This document shows positions 26,292 through 33,394 of a stretch of DNA of 64,000 nucleotides, piece by piece (positions within the stretch are counted from its first letter, which is position 1; each line of letters begins with the position of its first letter). A program made the position numbers and the translations under genes. The DNA comes from Spirosoma validum (GTDB lineage: Bacteria > Bacteroidota > Bacteroidia > Cytophagales > Spirosomataceae), in the NCBI RefSeq assembly GCF_014699035.1, contig NZ_JACXAA010000011.1, positions 124,001-188,000 on the forward strand, written 5' to 3'. The notes under the pieces are model-generated. The model made no database searches. It saw only the letters and a list, made by a program, of their open reading frames with translations, and was not told the DNA's origin.

Positions 26292-27461
26292 TCAATAAAT
26301 AAAAGTACCCACTTCACTCTGAATAGTCACTCGTTTGCCTTCGTACGCTTCAACGTGTCCAATAATCTGGGCGTCGATACCGAACGAATTCGCGATGTCG
26401 ATTACGCGTTGGGCATGGCTTGCTGATAAATAAATTTCCAGCCGATGCCCCATGTTGAAGACTTTATACATCTCCTGCCAGCTCGTACCACTCTCCTGTT
26501 GGATCAACCGGAACAATGGCGGAATGGGGAACAGATGATCTTTGACAATGTGCAGGTTATCAACAAAATGAAGCACTTTCGTTTGTGCGCCACCGGAGCA
26601 GTGTACCATCCCGTGAATTTGTGCGTGCAGTTCATCTAACAATACCTTTGCGACAGGCGCATAGGTTCGCGTTGGTGAAAGAATCAGCTGACCGACCGTA
26701 GTATTATCAGGGATCGATGGTATGGTATCCGTCAATTGTTTTCCACCGCTATAAATAAGCGACTTATCAATAGCGGGATCGAAGCTCTCTGGATATTTGT
26801 CAGCTAAATAATGGGCTAATACGTCATGGCGAGCCGAAGTTAAGCCGTTACTGCCCATTCCTCCGTTGTAGGTTGTTTCGTAAGTTGACTGTCCAAACGA
26901 AGCTAACCCGACAATTACATCTCCCGACTGAATGCGATCGTTACTGATTACCTGATCGCGTCGCATTCGGGCAATAACTGTACTATCAACAATAACAGTA
27001 CGTACTAAATCGCCCACGTCGGCAGTTTCGCCACCTGTGCTGTAAATCTCGATGCCATGATCGCGTAGCATCTGCAACACCTCTTCTGTCCCATTGATGA
27101 TTTCTGCAATCACCTCGCCCGGAATCAGATTTTTATTACGTCCAATGGTAGATGACAGCAGCATCGGGCCAGTAGCGCCGACGCAAATTAGATCGTCAGT
27201 ATTCATCACAACAGCATCCTGGGCAATTCCCCGCCAGACACTCAGATCGCCCGTTTCGCGCCAATACAAATAGGCTAACGATGATTTTGTCCCGGCTCCA
27301 TCGGCATGCATGATGGTACAGAAATCTGGATCACCGGCTAACGTATCGGGAACAATTTTACAGAATGCTTTAGGAAAAAGGCCCTTATCGAGCTGGGCAA
27401 TGGCGTTGTGAACGTCCTCTTTACTGGCGGAAACTCCGCGCTGGGCATAACGGTCAGTCAT
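26292..27461 (-). CDS. purM: Phosphoribosylformylglycinamidine cyclo-ligase (AIR synthase), purine biosynthesis
   Basis: 389 residues from MTDRYAQRGVS, whose ATG complement is 27459-27461. The open frame extends further upstream, but that part lies in the polypurine inverted repeat and reads as low-complexity sequence, so the upstream start is rejected. PurM signatures are TIMHADGAGTKSSLAYLYW, AVVMNTDDLICVGATGPMLLSSTIGRNK, IYSTGGETADVGD and DVIVGLASFG, followed by the C-terminal half with HCSGGAQTKVLHFVDNLH and MGHRLEIYLS. The enzyme closes FGAM to aminoimidazole ribonucleotide using ATP. The sequence is of the longer Bacteroidota type. purE, the next step but one, is 3 kb away on the same strand, but the genes between show they are not one operon. 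Confidence 0.92.
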   Translation of the reverse strand: MTDRYAQRGVSASKEDVHNAIAQLDKGLFPKAFCKIVPDTLAGDPDFCTIMHADGAGTKSSLAYLYWRETGDLSVWRGIAQDAVVMNTDDLICVGATGPMLLSSTIGRNKNLIPGEVIAEIINGTEEVLQMLRDHGIEIYSTGGETADVGDLVRTVIVDSTVIARMRRDQVISNDRIQSGDVIVGLASFGQSTYETTYNGGMGSNGLTSARHDVLAHYLADKYPESFDPAIDKSLIYSGGKQLTDTIPSIPDNTTVGQLILSPTRTYAPVAKVLLDELHAQIHGMVHCSGGAQTKVLHFVDNLHIVKDHLFPIPPLFRLIQQESGTSWQEMYKVFNMGHRLEIYLSASHAQRVIDIANSFGIDAQIIGHVEAYEGKRVTIQSEVGTFIY

Positions 27462-27470
27462 ACGGCAAAG

Positions 27471-27574
27471 GTAAGGAGAAAAGGGAGGAAGGGGAAGAGA
27501 GGGAAGAAAGGGGAAAAGAAAAACGTATTCTACCATCCGTTTTCTCCTATCCTCCCTTTCTTCCCCTTCCTCCT
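27471..27574. terminator. Polypurine/polypyrimidine inverted repeat 1
   Basis: A nearly pure purine stretch (about 27471-27520, GGAGGAAGGGGAAGA core) is followed, after an AT-rich loop (CGTATTCTACC), by a pyrimidine stretch (about 27541-27574, CCTCCCTTTCTTCCCCTTCC) complementary to it with mismatches. The predicted hairpin spans about 100 bp between the Gfo/Idh gene (ending at 27575) and purM. Both genes are on the minus strand, so it separates them. It resembles the elements at 29499-29600 and 33305-33394. Confidence 0.7.
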
Positions 27575-28540
27575 TCAATACTCAATTCCCGCTTCGGCGC
27601 GAACGCCATCCAGCAACGCCATCAAATTCAAACTGTCGTCAAGCGACCAGAGAGGGCTTTCGTTACGTCCTTCGGCTAAGCATTGCATGACATGCTGCGC
27701 TTCATAATCATAGCCATGCGTCTGCCGGTCAAATGTAAACGTAGTGGCCTCCTGGTCCTCTGGCTGGAGCGTTACTGCCGTCGTTTCGTGAAAGCGACTG
27801 TGAATTCGAATTTGTCCGGTTTCGCCCTGAATGATGCCAATGCAATCGGTCTTCGCCAGTAACGTACTATCCAGAAACGCGAGCTGGCCATCGGCATACG
27901 TTAGCACCATACCACACTGCTCGTCGACACCCGTTTCCCCGAAAGTAGCTGATGCTTTAATTGACGTGGGTTTACCCAGAATCAGATACGATAAAAACAG
28001 GGGATAAATACCGATATCGAGCAATGATCCACCGCCTAAGTCTTTGTTGAATAACCGTTTATCGGGCAAAAAAGGGGCTCTAAAACCAAAGTCCGCTTTT
28101 ACGGATACGACCTTGCCGATAGCACCCGATTGTGTCAACTCCAATGCATGCTTAATCCCCGGCATGAATCGGCTCCATAAGGCTTCCATCAGAAAGACCT
28201 GCTTTGCTCGTGCCGTTTCTACCATCTCACGAACCTGCTCCCCATTCATCGCAAACGGTTTTTCTCCTAGAACGCCTATTCCACCGTTGAGCAGCATCAG
28301 TACGTTTTCATGGTGTTTTACATGGGGTGTAGCCACATACACGACGTCCAGATCGGGTAGGATTAGCAGGTCTTCGTAGGCTCCGAAAGCATGAGGAATA
28401 TTGTATTCCCGGGCGAATTCATCAGCGCGCTCCTGGCTGGACGAAGCCACAGCATAGAGCTGCGCATCCGGTAGTGTGAGCAGGTCCTGTACAAATTTGT
28501 GGGCAATACGGCCCGGTCCTAGAATTCCCCAGCGAGTCAT
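27575..28540 (-). CDS. Gfo/Idh/MocA-family NAD(P)-dependent oxidoreductase
   Basis: 321 residues. The N-terminal Rossmann domain has GILGPGRIAHKFVQDL at residues 5-20 and the cofactor-binding EKPFA at about 93-97. The C-terminal alpha/beta domain contains FRAPFLPDKRLFNKDLGGGSLLDIGIYPLFLS, whose GGGSLLDIG-Y-P signature marks the dimeric dihydrodiol-dehydrogenase-like branch. Members oxidise or reduce sugars, inositols or trans-diols. There is no sugar cluster nearby, so the substrate is undefined. The polypurine hairpin follows the stop directly. The gene is divergent from the DUF481 gene, with a TGACC-N4-GGTCA palindrome in the shared 95-bp promoter region. Confidence 0.9.
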   Translation of the reverse strand: MTRWGILGPGRIAHKFVQDLLTLPDAQLYAVASSSQERADEFAREYNIPHAFGAYEDLLILPDLDVVYVATPHVKHHENVLMLLNGGIGVLGEKPFAMNGEQVREMVETARAKQVFLMEALWSRFMPGIKHALELTQSGAIGKVVSVKADFGFRAPFLPDKRLFNKDLGGGSLLDIGIYPLFLSYLILGKPTSIKASATFGETGVDEQCGMVLTYADGQLAFLDSTLLAKTDCIGIIQGETGQIRIHSRFHETTAVTLQPEDQEATTFTFDRQTHGYDYEAQHVMQCLAEGRNESPLWSLDDSLNLMALLDGVRAEAGIEY

Positions 28541-28579
28541 GGTGAAGGATTAATGTGATTGAGAGGCTATTCGATAAAT

Positions 28580-28593
28580 TGACCGTTTGGTCA
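28580..28593. promoter_or_regulatory. TGACC-N4-GGTCA palindrome in a divergent promoter region
   Basis: TGACCGTTTGGTCA is a perfect 5+5 dyad with a 4-nt centre, located 40 bp upstream of the leftward Gfo/Idh start and 43 bp upstream of the rightward DUF481 start. Sites of the form GACC-N4-GGTC are bound by many TetR-family regulators, so this may be an operator. No cognate regulator is adjacent, and the palindrome could be chance. Confidence 0.35.
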
Positions 28594-28635
28594 GTCGTCA
28601 AATGTATCTTTTTTTTCTAAGTTGCGCCTTCATCA

Positions 28636-29499
28636 ATGCCTCTTTCTGTGAAATACGCTCAGTTATGTCTTCTCTTCATCTGTATTCTTATCGCCCATAC
28701 CGCTGTAGCTCAGATTGTTGAGCAGACAGACCCATTACGTCCTTCTTTACCAGATTCCGTAAAAACCAGCAAAACCGACTCAACAAAAACGGCGGCTGTT
28801 CAGCCTAAAATCGATACCATCAAACAAGTAAAGTCTGTAACCCGCATCGTTCGCTATCGCTTCACGGCCGATGGTACGTTTACAGCGGGCAACGTGAACC
28901 GCTCGCTTCTGCAATTGACAAGTGCCGTCGATTATCAACTGAGTAACTATTTTAAACTATCGAGCAATCCATCGTTTGTGTACGGTCGCCAAAGTGGTAT
29001 TCTGGCCGAACGCGAGTGGTTTGGCGATCTCCGAACGACGTATCGGTATGAGAAGCGTTTGTACTATCTGGCTTTTGGCTCATACGAACGTAGCAACCTA
29101 CGCCAGATCAACCACCGCTGGACGGCTGCTGCCGGTGCGGGCTACAAACTCCTGAATCAAAAACGAGCTTATATTTCGATTACCGACGTATTGATGCAGG
29201 AATATACGGATTTCCTTGAGCTAACGAACGACATCAATATTTTCCGAAACTCCGCCCGACTCTACGGTGAATATACGTTCGGTAAAGATCGGTTTACGGT
29301 CACGCACACGGCATTTTACCAACCGGCTCTAGGCCAGTATAATGTTCGGTGGAATGCTAGTGTGAGCCTTCAGGTAAAATTAACATCGGCTACGAGTTTA
29401 CGCTCAACCGTTGCCAACGCGTACGAGAGTCTGGTAGTGCCCGGTCGCCAAAACAATGATTTCCGGTTTACAATCGGATTGGTGTATGAGAAGAAATAA
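28636..29499 (+). CDS. DUF481-family outer-membrane beta-barrel protein
   Basis: 287 residues. The signal peptide (about 1-26) ends AHTAVAQ. A Ser/Thr/Lys-rich spacer (about 30-68) precedes a beta-strand-rich region of alternating hydrophobic and polar residues: VRYRFTADGTFTAGNVNRSLLQLTSAVDYQLSNYFKLSSNPSFVYG, FGDLRTTYRYEKRLYYLAFGSYERSN and the final strand FRFTIGLVYEKK. This fits DUF481, a family of salt-stress-associated outer-membrane barrel proteins. It is convergent with the LysM gene, and a long polypurine hairpin starts at its stop codon. A structural or porin-like role is possible; no substrate or partner can be named. Confidence 0.8.
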   Translation: MPLSVKYAQLCLLFICILIAHTAVAQIVEQTDPLRPSLPDSVKTSKTDSTKTAAVQPKIDTIKQVKSVTRIVRYRFTADGTFTAGNVNRSLLQLTSAVDYQLSNYFKLSSNPSFVYGRQSGILAEREWFGDLRTTYRYEKRLYYLAFGSYERSNLRQINHRWTAAAGAGYKLLNQKRAYISITDVLMQEYTDFLELTNDINIFRNSARLYGEYTFGKDRFTVTHTAFYQPALGQYNVRWNASVSLQVKLTSATSLRSTVANAYESLVVPGRQNNDFRFTIGLVYEKK

Positions 29500-29600
29500 G
29501 GAGGAGAGGGAGTAGAAGGACGAAAGGGAGAAAAGGACTAAGGGTAATTTAAGCCTCATTCCTTTCTCCCTTTCGTCCCTTTACTCCCTCTCCTCTTCCT
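29499..29600. terminator. Polypurine/polypyrimidine inverted repeat 2 (bidirectional terminator)
   Basis: Purine arm at about 29499-29537 (GGAGAGGGAGTAGAAGGACG core) and pyrimidine arm at about 29560-29600 (CGTCCCTTTACTCCCTCTCC core) pair along nearly their whole length, including the GACGAAAGGGAG/CTCCCTTTCGTC block; the loop is AT-rich. It lies precisely between the convergent DUF481 and LysM genes and reaches into both stop codons. It would form a stem of about 38 bp in either transcript. This is the best-paired of three such elements. Confidence 0.8.
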
Positions 29601-30444
29601 ATTGTCTATTGGGATAAGGAATGATCAGTTTTTCCCCTCGATTAGCGATGTCTTTGCTTTTTTTGTTGGCGCGCATGATCGCTTCTTTACTCACGCCATA
29701 TTTCTGAGCCACCACCCGTAATACGTCACCTGGCCCAACCGTATGCACAGCCATCGCTTTCACCTTGAGTTGTGATCCTGCCTTTACGTTACTTTCGGCT
29801 ACGTCTGGGTTGAGGGCTTTCAACGTACTTAGTTTCATATTATACCGATTCGCTACGCTGTAGAAGGTTTCTCCGGTTCCGACCGTATACGTACTGCCAA
29901 CGCCCCCAGGCTTAATCTTTGGCCGGGTCATGTCTGGCTTTACAGCCGCTACCTCCGTCTTCGGCTTTTCCTCTTTCGGTTTCTCTACCTTCTTTTCTTC
30001 CTTTGGTTTTTCTACTTTCTTTTCCTCGACCTTTGGCTTTTCCTCGGCTTTCGGTTTCACAACAGCTGGCTTTTCAGTCGGGGCAGGTTTACCGTCGGTT
30101 GTTTCGCGGTTATCTTCAGCCACTTCTTCGGCTTGCGCATTCGCTTCAGGGGCATCAGCGGGCGGTGTCGCCTGAGAAAGGTCGACGGGAGCAGGCTGCG
30201 ACGACGTATCGGCCTCCTGCGGAGCCATCAGCATCTCGGGCTCATTCTGCACAATCGGTTGTTGTGAAGTTGTGTCAAGGGATACGTTCGTCAGTTCATC
30301 CGAGCCGTCGGTATCATCGGTAACATAGCTGTAGCCAATGTAAAGCAAAGCGACAATCAGACCTACCAACGCAACCAGCGTAATGGCTGGCAAACTGGAA
30401 TTTCCGGTCTGTCGGGAATTGGTGGGTTGGTTATCTGTTTCCAT
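29599..30444 (-). CDS. Membrane-anchored double-LysM protein
   Basis: 281 residues. A single membrane segment (about 19-40, PAITLVALVGLIVALLYIGYSYV) suggests anchoring with the C-terminus outside the cytoplasm. Residues about 50-175 are low complexity, rich in A, P and E, then in KPKxEEKK-type repeats. Two LysM domains follow: about 186-230 (YTVGTGETFYSVANRYNMKLSTLKALNPDV) and about 234-278 (HTVGPGDVLRVVAQKYGVSKEAIMRAN). LysM binds N-acetylglucosamine of peptidoglycan. The repeats probably work as a periplasmic spacer to hold the LysM pair at the wall. No hydrolase domain is attached. The repeat DNA makes an apparent reading frame on the other strand, which is a shadow. Confidence 0.88.
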   Translation of the reverse strand: METDNQPTNSRQTGNSSLPAITLVALVGLIVALLYIGYSYVTDDTDGSDELTNVSLDTTSQQPIVQNEPEMLMAPQEADTSSQPAPVDLSQATPPADAPEANAQAEEVAEDNRETTDGKPAPTEKPAVVKPKAEEKPKVEEKKVEKPKEEKKVEKPKEEKPKTEVAAVKPDMTRPKIKPGGVGSTYTVGTGETFYSVANRYNMKLSTLKALNPDVAESNVKAGSQLKVKAMAVHTVGPGDVLRVVAQKYGVSKEAIMRANKKSKDIANRGEKLIIPYPNRQ

Positions 30445-30520
30445 TTTTTAATGATCAATAACTGGTGGATGCTAAAGGACAGGCAGGGTAACAAGGGTAT
30501 TTTACTACGTAGCGGTCCAA

Positions 30521-31006
30521 TTACTCATTATCCATCAACTGGCGGCTCATATCGGCTACTTTCTCCTTTAAATTTTCTTTAAACTGCGCCAGTTGACGAG
30601 CAACTTCGGCGTCAGACGTACCAACGATCTGCGCGGCTAAAATTCCGGCGTTACGTGCTCCATCGAGCGCCATGGTCGCCACCGGTACGCCAGCAGGCAT
30701 TTGCAGAATCGATAAGACAGAATCCCAGCCGTCCATTGAATTACTGGATTTAACCGGGACACCGATGACGGGCAGCGTTGTTAGTGAGGCTACCATACCT
30801 GGCAGATGAGCGGCTCCACCAGCACCGGCGATAATGACTCGCAACCCACGATTGCGGGCCGTTTTTGCATAGTCGACCATCTTTTCGGGGGTACGGTGAG
30901 CTGACACAATATCCATCTCCCACGCTACCCCTAGTTCGGTCAGAATGTCGGCGGCCTCCTGCATCACCTTTCGGTCGGAGAGGCTACCCATAATAATACC
31001 TACCAT
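30521..31006 (-). CDS. purE: N5-carboxyaminoimidazole ribonucleotide mutase
   Basis: 161 residues, full length for class I PurE. The family signature is obvious: VGIIMGSLSDRKVMQEAADILTELGV at the start, then SAHRTPEKMVDYA with the catalytic His, IIAGAGGAAHLPGMVASLT, PVIGVPVKSSNSMDGWDSVLSILQMPAGVPVATMAL and NAGILAAQI. It moves the carboxylate of N5-CAIR to make CAIR in purine synthesis, normally with PurK, which is not in the window. It is monocistronic as far as can be seen: a LysM gene follows after 76 bp and a divergent Rpn-like gene lies beyond the start. Confidence 0.96.
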   Translation of the reverse strand: MVGIIMGSLSDRKVMQEAADILTELGVAWEMDIVSAHRTPEKMVDYAKTARNRGLRVIIAGAGGAAHLPGMVASLTTLPVIGVPVKSSNSMDGWDSVLSILQMPAGVPVATMALDGARNAGILAAQIVGTSDAEVARQLAQFKENLKEKVADMSRQLMDNE

Positions 31007-31154
31007 TCGGCGGAATATAAATTGACTTCTCTGCGAAATAACGGAGAATCAGGGACAATCACGCACCGTTGTGGCGAAATTTTATTCGTGCATAACAAGC
31101 CTGTTGATACCAAAATCAGATTGCGTAGTCTTAATCAGGCGTATTCATCGATCT

Positions 31155-32081
31155 ATGCCACTGGAGAAGCCTCACGACAAATTTTTCAAAGAAACGTTTT
31201 CTCGTTTTGATGTTTTGACCGACTTTATTCAGGTATTTCTGCCATCAGAAATCGTTCAGAAATTTCATTTTGATTCACTAGTCCGTGAGTCAGATTCGTA
31301 TCTTGATTCACAACTGAGCGAATACTTCGTTGATTTATTATTCTCGATCAACTACGGTTCCCAACAGATTCAGATTGCCCTGCTGCTGGAACACAAAAGT
31401 TATATCGAGGACTTCCCGCATTTTCAACTCAATCAGTATCTGCTAAACTACTGGACTACTCAGATCAAAGCGAAGCATCCACTAATACCGGTTATCCCAA
31501 TTATAGTTTATCATGGAGAGCGCCGTTGGAAGAAACAACCCGTCATCAATTATTTCGGCAAGTTGGACAATACATTGGCTGCATTTGTTCCATCCTTCGA
31601 TTACGTTCTCATCGATCTCAACACCATAAATGATCAACGATTATCGGCTTTCAAAACCGATTATGCTCGCCTGACAGCTCTACTCCTTCAAAATAGCCGC
31701 CATCAGCAACGCCTTTTACGGATTTTTAAGCGATTTAACCAGGTCTTCGATCACCTCACTCAGGACTCCGTTGGACGAGCTTTTATCGAAACCACCTTTA
31801 TCTACGTTTACTGGACGACAAACTTGACAAAGGATCAGGTAGTGACTATTTTTCGTAAAATTTCAATCCAAACTGGTGCCGTAGCCATGACAACCGCAGA
31901 ACGTTTAATCAACGAGGGGCTAGAAAAGGGAATTGAACAGGGTGTTGAACTAGCAACAGTTAGAGCGATAAAAAGCATGTTAAAACTGAACATGGACGCT
32001 AAAACTATTGCAGCAGCCCTGGATATTCCGTTGACCAACGTAAATGATCTGATTCAAAAGATTAAATCAGGTCTCGTTTAG
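31155..32081 (+). CDS. Rpn-family recombination-promoting nuclease/putative transposase-like protein (PD-(D/E)XK)
   Basis: 308 residues from the ATG at 31155 (MPLEKPHDKFFKETF); an earlier frame extension from 31071 is not family-like. The start PHDKFFKETFSRFDVLTDFIQVFLP, the YVDLLFSI region and IQIALLLEHKSYIEDFPHFQLNQYLLNYWTT match the Rpn/PF04754 family, whose catalytic core is PD-(D/E)XK: the Asp near SEYFVDLLFS and the E-x-K of LLEHKS are present, so the active site looks intact. The C-terminal GLEKGIEQGVELATVRAIKSML and AAALDIPLTNVNDLIQKIK helix is also typical. Such genes spread in multiple copies and promote RecA-independent recombination in E. coli. It ends 3 bp before the convergent DUF1501 stop. 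No terminal repeats mark it as mobile. Confidence 0.85.
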   Translation: MPLEKPHDKFFKETFSRFDVLTDFIQVFLPSEIVQKFHFDSLVRESDSYLDSQLSEYFVDLLFSINYGSQQIQIALLLEHKSYIEDFPHFQLNQYLLNYWTTQIKAKHPLIPVIPIIVYHGERRWKKQPVINYFGKLDNTLAAFVPSFDYVLIDLNTINDQRLSAFKTDYARLTALLLQNSRHQQRLLRIFKRFNQVFDHLTQDSVGRAFIETTFIYVYWTTNLTKDQVVTIFRKISIQTGAVAMTTAERLINEGLEKGIEQGVELATVRAIKSMLKLNMDAKTIAAALDIPLTNVNDLIQKIKSGLV

Positions 32082-32084
32082 CCA

Positions 32085-33296
32085 TCACACAATCTTCACG
32101 CCGTCGAATTTCCGGCCTAGAATCGCTACGTCATCAGCACCCAGGTAATCGTGCAGGAGTGTCGCGTAGATTTGTCGAAAATCTACGGAGTATGTAAGAT
32201 CTCCATCCGTTAAGTTAGTCAGGTTTGGAGCCTCGTTCAGCACTCGTTTGGATGGTAATCCTCCCCCAATCAGGAACACGTTGTTAGCTGTGCCGTGGTC
32301 GGTACCGTTACTGGCATTCTGCTTTACGCGCCGACCAAATTCTGAGAATGTCATGAGCAGTACGTCATTCTGACGCCCAGCGGCTTTCAAATCAGTCATG
32401 AACGCGCCAACGGCTTCGGCATATTGCCCCAATAATCGTTCCTGCTGGCCTGGTTGATTGATATGCGTATCGAAACCACTAATGGATACGTAGTAAACAC
32501 TGGTGCCAACCCCTGACTGAATCAGTTGCGAGACGATTTTCAGCCGATTTCCCAGTTCATGACCCGGATAGGTCGTAGATGTACTGGCTACTTTCGCTTT
32601 ATCGAATACGTATTCCGCCGACGATACGGTTTCCGCCAATGTTTTGTACAGATACGCTACAGACTCCGGCTCATGATGATCCGTGCTGTGTTCTCTGCTT
32701 AAACCCGTTACCAAACCACTGCGTGTTTGATTATACAATTTCCTGGGATCCAGTACAGCTAGTCCATTCAGATTATTCCCTTTCATAGCCAGGCTCAACG
32801 TATCGTCCACTTCAATCGTACGAAACGGTTGTTGAGACTTACCCGAACAGGCAGCATCCAGATAGCGCCCTACCCAACCCGTATTGAGGTAGTTGTCCGA
32901 ATCGCTGGCAGTTTGCCAAATGTCCATGGAACGGAAGTGCGAGCGGTCAGGATTGGGGTAACCTACGTTATTGATAACCGTAACCAGCCCGTCGTCATAC
33001 AGCGCTTTTAAGGGCTGCATCGATGGGTGCAACCCAATTTCGTCAGTTAACGACAGGACTTTTTCGGGACGGATGGCAATAGTTGGCCGCTCGCGGTAGT
33101 AGATATCGTTCCGATATGGGATAACCGTATTCAGGCCGTCGTTCCCGCCCGATAGCTGTACAATGACCAGAATTTTGCCAGTTGGGGCTACTCCCTGTCC
33201 CAACGTTTGCCGTTCATAGGCTTTCAGAAAATGCGGAATCAGCATCGTTCCCGCCGTTGTCAAAGCCGATTGTTTGAGGAAGTCTCTACGGTTCAT
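32085..33296 (-). CDS. DUF1501-family Tat-exported protein
   Basis: 403 residues from MNRRDFLKQS; the open frame reaches eight codons further, but that part lies in a purine-rich hairpin. NRRDFLKQSALTTAG is a Tat signal. The body has KILVIVQLSGGNDGLNTVIPY at about 44-64, GLHPSMQPLKALYDDG, and HFRSMDIWQTAS, GFDTHINQPGQQERLLGQYAEAVGAFMTDLKAAG, VLLMTFSEFGRRVKQNASNGTDHGTANNVFLIGG, all DUF1501 hallmarks and reminiscent of alkaline-phosphatase-like sulfatase folds. DUF1501 genes nearly always sit beside DUF1800 genes, as here (98 bp upstream on the same strand). The biochemical role of the pair is not established. The His, Asp and Thr of GTDHGTAN suggest a metal site. Confidence 0.92.
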   Translation of the reverse strand: MNRRDFLKQSALTTAGTMLIPHFLKAYERQTLGQGVAPTGKILVIVQLSGGNDGLNTVIPYRNDIYYRERPTIAIRPEKVLSLTDEIGLHPSMQPLKALYDDGLVTVINNVGYPNPDRSHFRSMDIWQTASDSDNYLNTGWVGRYLDAACSGKSQQPFRTIEVDDTLSLAMKGNNLNGLAVLDPRKLYNQTRSGLVTGLSREHSTDHHEPESVAYLYKTLAETVSSAEYVFDKAKVASTSTTYPGHELGNRLKIVSQLIQSGVGTSVYYVSISGFDTHINQPGQQERLLGQYAEAVGAFMTDLKAAGRQNDVLLMTFSEFGRRVKQNASNGTDHGTANNVFLIGGGLPSKRVLNEAPNLTNLTDGDLTYSVDFRQIYATLLHDYLGADDVAILGRKFDGVKIV

Positions 33297-33304
33297 AATA
33301 AAAA

Positions 33305-33394
33305 TGGGAAAGGAAGACAAGGCAAGAGGAGGAAAAGGAGTGGTAATCCAGTTAGTATATTCATGCTCCCTTTCTTCCCTTCTCCTTTTCCTTC
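33305..33394. terminator. Polypurine/polypyrimidine inverted repeat 3
   Basis: A purine-rich arm (about 33305-33341, with GAGGAGGAAAAGGAG) and a pyrimidine-rich arm (about 33365-33394, TCCCTTTCTTCCC and CTCCTTTTCC) flank an AT-rich loop containing TTAGTATAT. The pairing is less perfect than in the other two. It fills the 98-bp gap between the DUF1800 stop (33395) and the DUF1501 start (33296), so it sits inside an apparent two-gene operon and may lower read-through from the first to the second gene. Confidence 0.6.

Noticed and set aside
27462-27578. 39-residue N-terminal extension of the purM frame
   Set aside because: It is the translation of the polypurine inverted repeat (low-complexity E/R and F/L/P), and the family start is MTDRYAQRGVS at 27461.
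29919-30323. Open frames rich in Phe, Ser and Gly opposite the LysM gene
   Set aside because: They are antisense shadows of the KPKxEEKK repeats in the LysM protein.
31071-31154. Upstream extension of the Rpn-like gene
   Set aside because: The added residues do not match the family, whose N-terminus begins at the MPLEKPHDKFFKE segment.
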